Shown: piece by piece, positions 52,633-60,742 of the stretch
Layout of the letters: each line of letters begins with the position of its first letter
How positions within the stretch are numbered: the first letter of the stretch is position 1
Assembly (NCBI GenBank): GCA_017406005.1
Contig: JAFQZI010000168.1
Coordinates: forward strand, 1 to 64,000
DNA length: 64,000 nt
Direction of reading: 5' to 3'
From: Oscillospiraceae bacterium
GTDB lineage: Bacteria > Bacillota > Clostridia > Oscillospirales > Oscillospiraceae
Made by a program: the position numbers and the translations under genes
The notes under the pieces: model-generated
What the model saw: only the letters and a program-made list of their open reading frames with translations
Told to the model about the DNA's origin: nothing
Database searches by the model: none

Positions 52633-53244
52633 TCAGTTATTATTTCCATCTCGGACAATCGTCTGATAATACCGGTTCGCAAGAACCGTATCGATGTAAG
52701 GCTCCGCCCCTCCGTGCCGGACTTCCTCCAGGCTCATAGAGAGCCCGAGGGCAAGGGCGGAATCCAGATCTTCGTAAGCCGCTTTGCGCAGCTTTTCCAC
52801 ACCGGGAAAATCACGCGTGGGTTCAATATAGTCAGCGAGGTAGATGATCTTTTCCAGAAGCGTCATCTCCGGCTTGCCCGTCGTATGCCAGCGGATGGCA
52901 CTGCAGATCGCCTCCGGCATGCCGAATTCCGCCTCCGCTACAGCCGCCCCCGTGACGGCATGCAGAAGCTTGGGAGAGGCAAGGAGCGCATCATCACACG
53001 GGATGGCATACTGTCTGACCAGCGCAAGCTGTTCCTTCGCGGAAAGGCGCTTGGTCACATCATGGAGTATGGCTGCCGCGGCTGCCGCGGAAGGGCTCTC
53101 TCCCCAGCGCCGGGCGAGGCAGACTGCCTCCTCTTCACAACCGGCAACATGGGGGATCCTCCTGGCATCCAGCATCTGCCAGGCCTTTTTCCGCAGCGAG
53201 GCAAGCTCAAGATCCGAGTAGGTAAGTTCCGACGTCTCCATCAC
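52633..53244 (-). CDS. yqeK: YqeK-type HD-domain hydrolase (Ap4A hydrolase)
   Basis: 203 residues. HD-domain metal ligands are visible: IPHVAGCEE, AILHDVTK (the His-Asp pair) and the later IYLADYIEPTRDFPG, which is specific to YqeK. Members split diadenosine tetraphosphate symmetrically. The start overlaps the yhbY stop by 4 nt. In most Bacillota nadD lies between yhbY and yqeK, often immediately before yqeK; here it is missing. Confidence 0.93.
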   Translation of the reverse strand: MMETSELTYSDLELASLRKKAWQMLDARRIPHVAGCEEEAVCLARRWGESPSAAAAAAILHDVTKRLSAKEQLALVRQYAIPCDDALLASPKLLHAVTGAAVAEAEFGMPEAICSAIRWHTTGKPEMTLLEKIIYLADYIEPTRDFPGVEKLRKAAYEDLDSALALGLSMSLEEVRHGGAEPYIDTVLANRYYQTIVRDGNNN

Positions 53245-53546
53245 TTCTTCGCTTTGACCAGCTCGATTTTAGGCTCTTTGGGGTTGCGCCTGAACAAGAC
53301 AAATTTTGTGCCGATCACCTGCACCTGCTCTGCCGAACAGGCTTCGCTGAGCACGTCGCAAGCCTCCCGCGCGGTGAGCATGGAATTTTCCAGAACCTTG
53401 CATTTGATCAGTTCATGGGCACGCAGTGCGTCATTGGCGGAAGCGACCACATTGTCCGTGATCCCGCCTTTGCCGATCTGGAGCACGGTGTCAAGCGAGG
53501 AGGCGAGGCCTCTGAGCTGGGAACGCTGTTTGCTGGTTAATGCCAT
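53241..53546 (-). CDS. yhbY: YhbY/CRM-domain RNA-binding protein
   Basis: 101 residues. LTSKQRSQLRGLASSL and VLQIGKGGITDNVV contain the CRM-domain GxxG loop; the end FVLFRRNPKEPKIEL is typical. It binds pre-50S ribosomes. It is the first gene of the yhbY-yqeK-rsfS-leuS operon and is preceded by a strong ribosome binding site (CGGAGGATT) and a promoter at 53586-53614. The usual upstream genes rplU, rpmA and obg are absent from this window. Confidence 0.95.
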   Translation of the reverse strand: MALTSKQRSQLRGLASSLDTVLQIGKGGITDNVVASANDALRAHELIKCKVLENSMLTAREACDVLSEACSAEQVQVIGTKFVLFRRNPKEPKIELVKAKK

Positions 53547-53585
53547 CAGGCAGAATCCTCCGAGAAAAAATCAACATTTCACTGC

Positions 53586-53614
53586 ATCTTAACACATCAT
53601 GCTTTTGATTTCAA
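53586..53614 (-). promoter_or_regulatory. Predicted promoter of yhbY-yqeK-rsfS-leuS
   Basis: On the minus strand, TTGAAA (53609-53614), 17-nt spacer, TAAGAT (53586-53591), 40 nt upstream of yhbY. Confidence 0.55.
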
Positions 53615-53719
53615 GAATTAATTGAGGCAATTTAAGCGATTCTTTGGAAAAGAATAGTGAGTTTATTCTGCTGCAATTGGAAAATCGGTTCTGCATTCAT
53701 TTTCAGAAAACAGAACAAC

Positions 53720-53746
53720 GGGGACAGTTCCGACGGAACCATCCCC
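53720..53746 (-). terminator. Terminator of pfkA
   Basis: GGGGACAGTTCC (53720-53731) pairs with GGAACCATCCCC (53735-53746), ten of twelve positions. T-rich sequence follows on the minus strand (GTTGTTCTGTTTTC), 27 nt past the pfkA stop. Confidence 0.7.
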
Positions 53747-53773
53747 GGTCCAGAATCCATTTTGTTGCTTTGA

Positions 53774-54769
53774 TTATTCCTCTGTGTGGCGGATGCGGGA
53801 GACCTGCATGGCCTCCATGACTTCGTAGCGCTCCATCTGGAGGTGCTTCTTGCGCTGGAGCGCCTCTTCGATCGGGATTTCGACGATGCTGCCCTCCTGC
53901 GTGGCAATGATGCAGTTGCCGCGGCCTTCGGCAAAGGCGCGGACGGCGTAATAGCCCATACGGGTGGCAGTTTCACGGTCACGCGCGTTGGGGGACCCGC
54001 CGCGCTGGATATGGCCGAGGACGGTAATGCGCGGCTCCATGCCGATGGAATCGTGGATCTTTTTTCCGATGTCCAGGGCGCTGCCGGCGCCTTCCGCCAC
54101 GACGATCATGAAGTGGGTGTTGCCGGCGAGGCGGGAATCCTGGATGCGCTCAACAACGTCCTTCTGGAAGTCGACCGGGTGCTCAGGCACGAGAACGGCC
54201 GTGGCGCCGACCGCGATGCCGACATAGAGGGCGAGGAAGCCCGCGTTGCGGCCCATGACTTCGACCACGGAGCAGCGCTCGTGGGACTGCATGGTGTCGC
54301 GCAGCTTGTCGATGCACTCGATGGCCGTGTTGCAGGCCGTGTCAAAGCCGATGGTGTAGTTGGTGCAGCCGATGTCGTTGTCGATGGTGGCGGGGACACC
54401 GACCACCGGGATGCCGAGGCGGGAGAGCTCGAGGGCACCGCGGAAGGTGCCGTCGCCCCCAATGGCGACGATGCCCTGCAAGCCGAGCATTTTGCAGGTG
54501 GTAACCGCTTTTTTGCGGCCTTTCTCGGTCATAAAGTCTTCACTGCGGGCGGTGTAAAGGATAGTACCGCCACGGGAGAGGATATGGCCGACGCTGATGC
54601 TGTTCAGGTTGACAAAGTCGCTGTTGATCAGGCCCTGATAACCGCGGCGGATGCCGATGCACTCGATGTCGTTACTGACGGCGGTGCGGACGACGGCACG
54701 GACGGCTGCGTTCATGCCCGGGGAGTCGCCTCCGCTGGTGAGGACGCCGATGCGCTTGATTTTTTCCAT
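53774..54769 (-). CDS. pfkA: ATP-dependent 6-phosphofructokinase
   Basis: 331 residues; phosphorylates fructose 6-phosphate in glycolysis. TSGGDSPGMNAAVRAVVR is the nucleotide-binding start. IGGDGTFRGA has Gly rather than Asp after GGD, which points to ATP rather than pyrophosphate as donor. PATIDNDI contains the catalytic Asp, and MGRNAGFLAL and HIQRGGSPNARDR contact the sugar phosphate. Length is slightly above the 319-320 of the short ATP-PFK group. It has its own terminator and is preceded by element copy D, which ends 45 nt before the start codon. Confidence 0.96.
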   Translation of the reverse strand: MEKIKRIGVLTSGGDSPGMNAAVRAVVRTAVSNDIECIGIRRGYQGLINSDFVNLNSISVGHILSRGGTILYTARSEDFMTEKGRKKAVTTCKMLGLQGIVAIGGDGTFRGALELSRLGIPVVGVPATIDNDIGCTNYTIGFDTACNTAIECIDKLRDTMQSHERCSVVEVMGRNAGFLALYVGIAVGATAVLVPEHPVDFQKDVVERIQDSRLAGNTHFMIVVAEGAGSALDIGKKIHDSIGMEPRITVLGHIQRGGSPNARDRETATRMGYYAVRAFAEGRGNCIIATQEGSIVEIPIEEALQRKKHLQMERYEVMEAMQVSRIRHTEE

Positions 54770-54813
54770 AGGATGACCTCCGTTATTTCATTTTTTATAT
54801 AAAAATTTGGGTT

Positions 54814-54887
54814 TATACTTCGCGGGAAGTGCGGTGGAATGGCTCGGAAGTCAACATTGTACTTCGCCTTTGGATGGCGATCCGAGC
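54814..54887 (-). repeat. Copy D of the dispersed AACATTGTACYTCG element
   Basis: First direct repeat TACTTCGCGGGAAGTGC at 54816-54832; core AACATTGTACTTCG at 54853-54866. The closing stem is GCTCGGA (54842-54848) with TCCGAGC (54881-54887), 7 bp perfect but different in sequence from copies B and C. An inner hairpin TCGCC (54864-54868) with GGCGA (54876-54880) stacks on it. It lies between rqcH and pfkA. Confidence 0.65.
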
Positions 54888-54928
54888 AAATAAGAAACGA
54901 ATTTTACTATTTTTCGCAGTCGTGTTTA

Positions 54929-56377
54929 TTATTCCAGGATGTCTTTCCAAGAACGAATAAGGATCGTTTTGTAGTCAGTGTAGAGGACTTTGCCGGGGAG
55001 GGTGGCGGGGGGCTTTTTGACAAAGCGAACGCGGGTATAGTCCACGGGGATGTTCTCCCCTTCCCTGCCCTGGGAGTTTTTGACGGCGAAGGCCGCCGCC
55101 TGCTCGATCGAACGCGCAGAGGGCTCCGCATTGCCGCAGCGCAGGATCACATGGCTGCCGTGCACGGTTTTGACGTGGAACCAAAGGTCGTTTTTATGGG
55201 CAGTACGGAAGGTGAGCTCGTCATTCTGGAGGTTGCTGCGGCCGGCGAGGACGTCAAACCCCTCGTCGGTGCGCATGGAGAGCGGTGCCTGGGGCTTTTC
55301 CTTTTTCGCGGTTTTGCGGTTCCGGTTTTTGAGGATGCCGGCGGCGATCAGCTCGGAACGGATGTCGGCGATGTCGCGGTCGGACAGGGCGCGGGAGAGC
55401 TCTTCCTGCACGCTCGCAATATAGTCCAACTGCGCTTCGGCTTTCGCGATCAGGTCCTTCAGGTAGGCCTCGGCGGTTTTGAGCTTGTTGTACTGTTTAT
55501 AGAGCTTTGCGGCGTTGGCCTGCGGGGTGAGGAGCGGATCGAGCGGGACGGTGACGGTGGGGGCGGCGGGGTCGAAAAAGTCCTCACAGGTGAGGGCTGC
55601 CTCCCCGCGCTTCAATCGCCAGATGTTGGCGGTGATCAGGTCGGCACGGCGGCGGAATTCCTCACGGCCGGCAGTGTTCTGCAGCTCGATGCGCTGGGCG
55701 CCGAGCTTTTTGCGGATGCGCTTTTCGGCCGAGGAGAGAGAGGTGCGCAGCTCCTTGCTGCGGCGGCGGTAGACTTCTTCTTTCTCGCGGGCGGAATAGT
55801 AGGAATCGAGAAAGGCGGAGAGGGTCGCGAAATTGGGAGAGGAGAAGCCCTCGTCACCGGAGGGCGGGGTGAAATTTTCCGGCTGCGGCGGGAGACGGTA
55901 GATCATGCCGGGGGCGAGGCGGCGGTAGAGGTCGGCATCATAGTCACGCCGGTAGGCGCAGTCGACAATCAAGCCGTCGGGCCCGACGAGGACAATGTTG
56001 GTTTTGCCCGGAATCATCTCGACGACGAGCTGCTCCTGCGTTTCGCGGCCGAGATCGTCAAAGCACGTGAGGCGGACGATGATGAGCCTGTCAAGCCCAG
56101 GCTGCTCGAAAGAGTTGATGAGTGCGCCGGTGAGATGCTTGCGCAGCAGCACGCAGAAGAGCGGCGGCTCGGACGGGTTTTCATAGGCAAGCGCCGTGAG
56201 GTGGATGCGCGCCTTGCCGGGAGATGCCGAGAGCAGGAGGCGGCGGTTTTCGCCGGGGGTGCGCACCGTGAGAAGGACGAGATCGCGCGCGGGCTGCTGG
56301 ATTTTGTCGATCCGGCCGCCGGCCAGTTCACGGTTCAGCTCTTCACACAGGCAGGTGACAAAGGATGCGTTGATCAT
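54929..56377 (-). CDS. rqcH: Rqc2 homologue RqcH (NFACT/FbpA family)
   Basis: 482 residues. NFACT-N domain at the start, with Asp96-Arg97 in GLDRLIIVRL equivalent to the DR pair needed for tRNA-Ala recruitment; a helical coiled-coil middle (about 190-340); and the NFACT-R block DLWFHVKTVHGSHVIL near 400-415. It adds Ala tails to nascent chains on stalled 50S subunits. It is about 80-100 residues shorter than the usual 560-580, mainly in the middle and at the C-terminus. It overlaps mrnC by 4 nt at its start. Confidence 0.93.
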   Translation of the reverse strand: MINASFVTCLCEELNRELAGGRIDKIQQPARDLVLLTVRTPGENRRLLLSASPGKARIHLTALAYENPSEPPLFCVLLRKHLTGALINSFEQPGLDRLIIVRLTCFDDLGRETQEQLVVEMIPGKTNIVLVGPDGLIVDCAYRRDYDADLYRRLAPGMIYRLPPQPENFTPPSGDEGFSSPNFATLSAFLDSYYSAREKEEVYRRRSKELRTSLSSAEKRIRKKLGAQRIELQNTAGREEFRRRADLITANIWRLKRGEAALTCEDFFDPAAPTVTVPLDPLLTPQANAAKLYKQYNKLKTAEAYLKDLIAKAEAQLDYIASVQEELSRALSDRDIADIRSELIAAGILKNRNRKTAKKEKPQAPLSMRTDEGFDVLAGRSNLQNDELTFRTAHKNDLWFHVKTVHGSHVILRCGNAEPSARSIEQAAAFAVKNSQGREGENIPVDYTRVRFVKKPPATLPGKVLYTDYKTILIRSWKDILE

Positions 56378-56787
56378 GGCTCAGGATAGTGGTCTCCCAT
56401 AATGATTTCAAACAGGTCGGAGATGCGCTGCGTGCTGCCGCTGACATAGAGCCAGCCGAAGAGCGCCTCCAGCCCGGTGGCGGTGTGGTACTCCGCAACG
56501 GTGGCGTGCGGGGGAACCTGGTTGACTTTGGCGTTCCGGCCGCGTTTGAAAACGGCAAGCTCCTCATCGCTGAGAAGAGGAGCTATTTTCTCGTAGGCAC
56601 GGGCCTGGGCGGGCGCGTTGACAACGGCAACGCAGGCGCGGTGCAGGTCCAGCGAGGCGGTATGGTGATGGGTGAGAAGCCAGGTGCGGACGAGGAGCTC
56701 ATACACGCCGTCGCCTGCGTAGGCGAGGCCGAGCGTGCTGATGCTGCCGACTTCGGCTTTGGAAAGGACGGGGGCGAGGTTATTCAT
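56374..56787 (-). CDS. mrnC: Mini-ribonuclease III
   Basis: About 137 residues from the ATG at 56787, chosen because GGAGG precedes it by 6 nt. LGLAYAGDGVYELLVRTWLL contains the catalytic acidic residue of the RNase III domain. RGRNAKVNQVP and YHTATGLEALFGWLYVSG, including the second metal-binding Glu, are diagnostic of Mini-III, which lacks a dsRNA-binding domain and matures 23S rRNA. It overlaps ftsK upstream and rqcH downstream, forming an ftsK-mrnC-rqcH unit; elsewhere mrnC is more often next to cysS. Confidence 0.95.
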   Translation of the reverse strand: MNNLAPVLSKAEVGSISTLGLAYAGDGVYELLVRTWLLTHHHTASLDLHRACVAVVNAPAQARAYEKIAPLLSDEELAVFKRGRNAKVNQVPPHATVAEYHTATGLEALFGWLYVSGSTQRISDLFEIIMGDHYPEP

Positions 56788-59602
56788 CGGTGCCCTCCCC
56801 CTCATAGTGCTCGTTCAGCTCGGAGGCGAGGGCGAAATCGTCCTCACTGGCGATGCCGAGCTGCACCTGCAGCGCCTGCCAGCTCTCTCTGTCGATCGGG
56901 ACGGAGCGAGGCTTGGCGCCTTCATAGGGCCCGACGATGCCGAGCTCCTCCATCTGGTCCACAATGCGGGCCGCGCGGGAATAGCCGAGCTTGAGGCGGC
57001 GCTGGAGCATAGAGACGGAGCACTGCTTCATCTCGAGAACGACTTCGGCCGCCTGCGGGAGCATGTCATCATACTCGCCGGCGAGGGAGCTGCTTTCATC
57101 CTCGGAAGAGGAAGAAGCGTCCTTCCCCTTCTTGTCCTTCTCGGCAGCGGCGGCGTCCATATACTCGATGAGGTCTTTGTTGCCTTTTCCGGCGGGGGCG
57201 GAGTTCTTGCTGATGAAGCTGATGATCCTCTCCCGCTCGTCATCGGAGACAAAGGCGCCCTGTACGCGCAGAGGCTTGCCGCAGCCGATGGGGGCGTAGA
57301 GCATGTCGCCGTGGCCGATGAGCTTGTCGGCCCCGCCCTGATCGAGGATAATGCGGCTTTCGAGCGTGGACGAGACCGCAAACGCGATGCGCGAAGGGAT
57401 GTTGGCTTTCATCAGGCCGGTGATGACGTCCGCCGAGGGGCGCTGCGTGGCGATGACGAGGTGCTGGCCGGAGGCGCGGCCCATCTGGGCGATCCGGCAG
57501 ATGCTCTCTTCGACTTCTTTAGACGCGGCCATCATCAGGTCGGCCAGCTCGTCGATGACGATGACCATCTGCGGGAGAGGCTCCTCACCGTTGTTGCGGC
57601 AGTAATTGTTGTAGGTTTCAAGATCGCGCACACCGGCCTCGGAGAAGAGACGGTAGCGCTTGAGCATCTCTACAACGGCCCACTGGAGGGCGCCGGCAGC
57701 CTTTTTCGGGTCCGTCACCACGGGGACATAGAGATGCGGGATGCTGTTGTAGATGCCTAGCTCGACCATTTTGGGGTCTATCATAATGAATTTGACTTCA
57801 TCCGGGCGGGATTTGTAAAGCAGGCTGATGATCAGCGAGTTCATGCAGACCGATTTGCCCGAGCCCGTGGTGCCCGCAATGAGAAGGTGCGGAAGCTTGG
57901 AGATGTTCCCGCAGATAGCATTACCGGCAATGTCCTTCCCGATGGCGAAGGTGAGCTTGGATTTCGCCGTCTGGAAGGCTTCGGACTCGATGATATCCCG
58001 CAGGCCGACGGTATTGACGATTTTATTCGGCACCTCGATGCCGACGGTGGAAATTTCGTCCGGGATCGGGGCAATGCGCACGTTGGAGACGCCGAGGGAG
58101 AGGGCAATGTCACTCGAGAGATTGGTGACTTTGGTGAGCTTGACGCCCTGCTCAAGCTCAATGTCGTACCGCGTAACGGTCGGCCCCTGGGTGATGTTGA
58201 CGACCGTGGAGAAGATGCCGAAGCTGTGGAGGGCGTTCTCCAGGCGCTCGCGCGTGGCAAACACCTCGTCGCGCGAGTCGGCCCCGGCGGGCTTGCTGCG
58301 CCTTAAGAGGTTGGTATTCGGGTAGGTATACTGGACAACGTCGACCCCTTTGTTGATGGCGGAAGCCATTTTTTTGGCTTCTTTGGCAACGTCTTCCTTG
58401 GTGATTTTTTCAGGCTCCTTCATATCCGCACGGGTCGAAGCGGCCTTCCGGGACGAAATGGGAACGGGAGACCCGGCCACGGCGATGCCGGCATTGTCGG
58501 GATCATCCTCAGGCGGAAGAGGCTTTACAGCGTCGGAGACGGGCTGCTTACGCACGGGAGGCACCGAGCTGCTCTTCGGAGAGGATGGCGTGACGGGTGC
58601 CCGGCCGGAAGACGGCTTCTGGGCAGGATTCTTGACCGGCGGCATGAAGGCTGCGATCTCTTCTTCCTCTTCCGTGCTGAAAAGCGGAATGTCTGGCATC
58701 GTTTTGCGCACTTTGGCGGAGGCGGCTTTCGGCTTTTCGGCAGGAGCCGGAGTGGGCTTCGGCTTGCGCAGTGCAAGGGGCGGATCCTCTTTGTCCGCCG
58801 GCAGCGGAATGTCTGCAGCCACTTTCGGCCGGACGGCAGCAACCGGGGCAGCTTTTTCCGCCGGGGCAGACTGCTTTTTCGGCTCCGATACGGGCCGGAA
58901 GTCATTCTCCGCAAAGAGGATTTCGTCCGGGTTCACGTCATTCATCCGGATGAGATCCGCCGGGTTGAAGCGGGCGGGCTTCGGCTTCTCGTCAAACTGC
59001 TTCCTTTGCTTCGGCTCTCCGGCAAACCAGGAATCCGGCTCGCTGACGGCCAGGGCCACACAAACCACGATCAGGATAAAGATAACAATACCGGCGCCGA
59101 GGCGGCTGAGCAGGGCAACCATCCCGCCGACCAGAAAGCCGGAGATCACGCCTCCGCTTTTGAAAACCTGCCCTTCGGCAAAGAGGCGGTTGGCCTCGGC
59201 AGTGATGTTTGCAAAGTCCACGCTGCCCGTCCCCTTGAAGAGGGCAACATCCACAAATGCGGAAAACAGGATCGGGATCAGCAGGACGCTTACAACGCGC
59301 ACGGCACGCTTGCCGGATGCTTTGAAAAGCACCAGCGCCACCCAGAGGAAGCAGATGGCACAGGCGTAATAGCCGTACCCCAGGAGCCCGCTCATGAACT
59401 CGCGGATGGCGAGAATGACGGCACCCTCCTGCACGAAATAGCTGACCGCCGTGAAGCACGCCAGGAACAGGAAAACGAAGCCCGCCGTGACGCGGCCGGT
59501 GTAGTTTTCGGTGCTGGCGTTCTTTCGAAAGGGCTCCCGCCTGGCAGTGGGGGCGGGTTTTTTATTGTTTTTTGTTTTTGCTGTTTTTTTGGCTGAAGCC
59601 AT
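56780..59602 (-). CDS. ftsK: DNA translocase FtsK/SpoIIIE
   Basis: About 940 residues from the ATG at 59602, preceded by AAAGGGG. A basic N-terminus, four membrane helices (about 40-180), a Pro/Ala-rich linker of about 200 residues, and then the motor: Walker A GTTGSGKSVCMN, Walker B VIVIDELADLM and ATQRPSADVITG. A C-terminal gamma winged helix (LKLGYSRAARIVDQMEELGIVGP) reads chromosome polarity sequences. It pumps DNA away from the closing septum. The tandem element copies B and C lie upstream. Confidence 0.96.
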   Translation of the reverse strand: MASAKKTAKTKNNKKPAPTARREPFRKNASTENYTGRVTAGFVFLFLACFTAVSYFVQEGAVILAIREFMSGLLGYGYYACAICFLWVALVLFKASGKRAVRVVSVLLIPILFSAFVDVALFKGTGSVDFANITAEANRLFAEGQVFKSGGVISGFLVGGMVALLSRLGAGIVIFILIVVCVALAVSEPDSWFAGEPKQRKQFDEKPKPARFNPADLIRMNDVNPDEILFAENDFRPVSEPKKQSAPAEKAAPVAAVRPKVAADIPLPADKEDPPLALRKPKPTPAPAEKPKAASAKVRKTMPDIPLFSTEEEEEIAAFMPPVKNPAQKPSSGRAPVTPSSPKSSSVPPVRKQPVSDAVKPLPPEDDPDNAGIAVAGSPVPISSRKAASTRADMKEPEKITKEDVAKEAKKMASAINKGVDVVQYTYPNTNLLRRSKPAGADSRDEVFATRERLENALHSFGIFSTVVNITQGPTVTRYDIELEQGVKLTKVTNLSSDIALSLGVSNVRIAPIPDEISTVGIEVPNKIVNTVGLRDIIESEAFQTAKSKLTFAIGKDIAGNAICGNISKLPHLLIAGTTGSGKSVCMNSLIISLLYKSRPDEVKFIMIDPKMVELGIYNSIPHLYVPVVTDPKKAAGALQWAVVEMLKRYRLFSEAGVRDLETYNNYCRNNGEEPLPQMVIVIDELADLMMAASKEVEESICRIAQMGRASGQHLVIATQRPSADVITGLMKANIPSRIAFAVSSTLESRIILDQGGADKLIGHGDMLYAPIGCGKPLRVQGAFVSDDERERIISFISKNSAPAGKGNKDLIEYMDAAAAEKDKKGKDASSSSEDESSSLAGEYDDMLPQAAEVVLEMKQCSVSMLQRRLKLGYSRAARIVDQMEELGIVGPYEGAKPRSVPIDRESWQALQVQLGIASEDDFALASELNEHYEGEGTDE

Positions 59603-59650
59603 GAAAGGAACCCCTTTCAAATCGATAATATTGCGAAAACGTAATTGGTT

Positions 59651-59730
59651 GGTACCTCGTGAGAAGTGCAAACCAGCTGCTCGCGAAGGGAACATTGTAC
59701 TTCGATTTCAGTGCTCCGTCGCGAGCTCTA
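59651..59730 (-). repeat. Copy B of the dispersed AACATTGTACYTCG element
   Basis: A full-length copy. Direct repeats TACCTCGTGAGAAGTGC (59653-59669) and TACTTCGATTTCAGTGC (59698-59714) are 28 nt apart. The closing stem is GCTCGCGA (59679-59686) with TCGCGAGC (59719-59726), 8 bp perfect. It starts 49 nt upstream of the ftsK ATG. Confidence 0.65.
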
Positions 59731-59768
59731 TAGATGGGAATGACAGATTTACCCGATAATATGGAGAA

Positions 59769-59826
59769 CCAGCTGCTCGCGAAGGGAATATTGTACTTCG
59801 ATTTCAGTGCTCCGTCGCGAGCTGTA
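59769..59826 (-). repeat. Copy C of the dispersed element (partial, tandem with B)
   Basis: Nearly identical to 59673-59730 of copy B over 58 nt, shifted by 96 nt. The stem GCTCGCGA (59775-59782) with TCGCGAGC (59815-59822) and core AATATTGTACTTCG (59787-59800) are kept. The first direct repeat is missing. Confidence 0.65.
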
Positions 59827-59858
59827 TATGTGGGTAAGACTGGACTGAACAGTTAAAC

Positions 59859-60698
59859 TTAGAAAATCATAGTGAGGATTATGGAGAGGACGCCGGCGAC
59901 GCAGCAGTAATATCCTACGTTGCGCAGCTTTCCCTTCGCCGCCATCGCGCGGAAAACGCGGATGGACAGAATGCCTGCCCCGATCGCGGCTGCCATGCCC
60001 ACCAGGCAGGGCGGGATATCGGACACGGCAAAATTCCCCCGGGCGGCGTCCACCAGGCGGATGATGTTCGCGGCGAACATCACGGGAACGGACATCATAA
60101 TCGCATATTTTGCCGCAAAATCCCGATGAAGGCCTACGGCCACCCCCGCCGTATAGACAATTCCCGTCCGGGAAATGCCCGGAATGGCGGAAACCATCTG
60201 GCACAAGCCGATCAGAATCGCATCGGAAAGGGACATGTTCCTCTCCGTCTTTTCCCGCCCCCACAGCTTGTCCGACACAAAAAGGATCAGCCCCGTGAGC
60301 ACGAGCATAACGCCGATCAGGCCGTTCATGTCAAACAGGCGGACGATGTAGCCGTTCAGCGGCAGGATCATCAGAAGCGGCAGGATCGAGAAGCACATCA
60401 TGATGAACAGGCGCGCAGCCGGAAAGCTCTTTCTTTTCGGGCCTTTTTCTCCCCCGCTGCCGGAGGCTGCGAATTCCAGGCTCTGGAACAGAATCTCGCC
60501 GAAATCCTGCCAATAGGTAATAAATGCGGCTATAATCGTGCCGAAATGGAGAAAAACGCTGAAGGCTTTCACGTTGAAGCCTGAGGCAGTGATGCCGAAG
60601 AGGTTGAAGAGAACGCATAAATGGGCAGCACTCGACACAGGGATGAACTCCGTAACTCCCTGCAGCAAGCCAAACATTGCAGCCTCGATAATGCCCAA
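59859..60698 (-). CDS. uppP: Undecaprenyl-diphosphatase UppP/BacA
   Basis: 279 residues, about eight membrane helices. LLQGVTEFIPVSSAAHLCVL (12-31) holds the catalytic Glu-rich motif, and SAIPGISRTGIVYTAG (about 167-182) the second conserved motif with the active Arg. It recycles undecaprenyl pyrophosphate for peptidoglycan and glycan synthesis and commonly confers bacitracin tolerance. It is the last gene of the run prfA, TsaC-CoaE, M18 aminopeptidase, uppP; the gap to the aminopeptidase is 44 nt. Confidence 0.95.
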   Translation of the reverse strand: MGIIEAAMFGLLQGVTEFIPVSSAAHLCVLFNLFGITASGFNVKAFSVFLHFGTIIAAFITYWQDFGEILFQSLEFAASGSGGEKGPKRKSFPAARLFIMMCFSILPLLMILPLNGYIVRLFDMNGLIGVMLVLTGLILFVSDKLWGREKTERNMSLSDAILIGLCQMVSAIPGISRTGIVYTAGVAVGLHRDFAAKYAIMMSVPVMFAANIIRLVDAARGNFAVSDIPPCLVGMAAAIGAGILSIRVFRAMAAKGKLRNVGYYCCVAGVLSIILTMIF

Positions 60699-60742
60699 AG
60701 CCTCTTCTCTCCTTTCAGCTTTTTTGAAGATTCTTTTTACGA

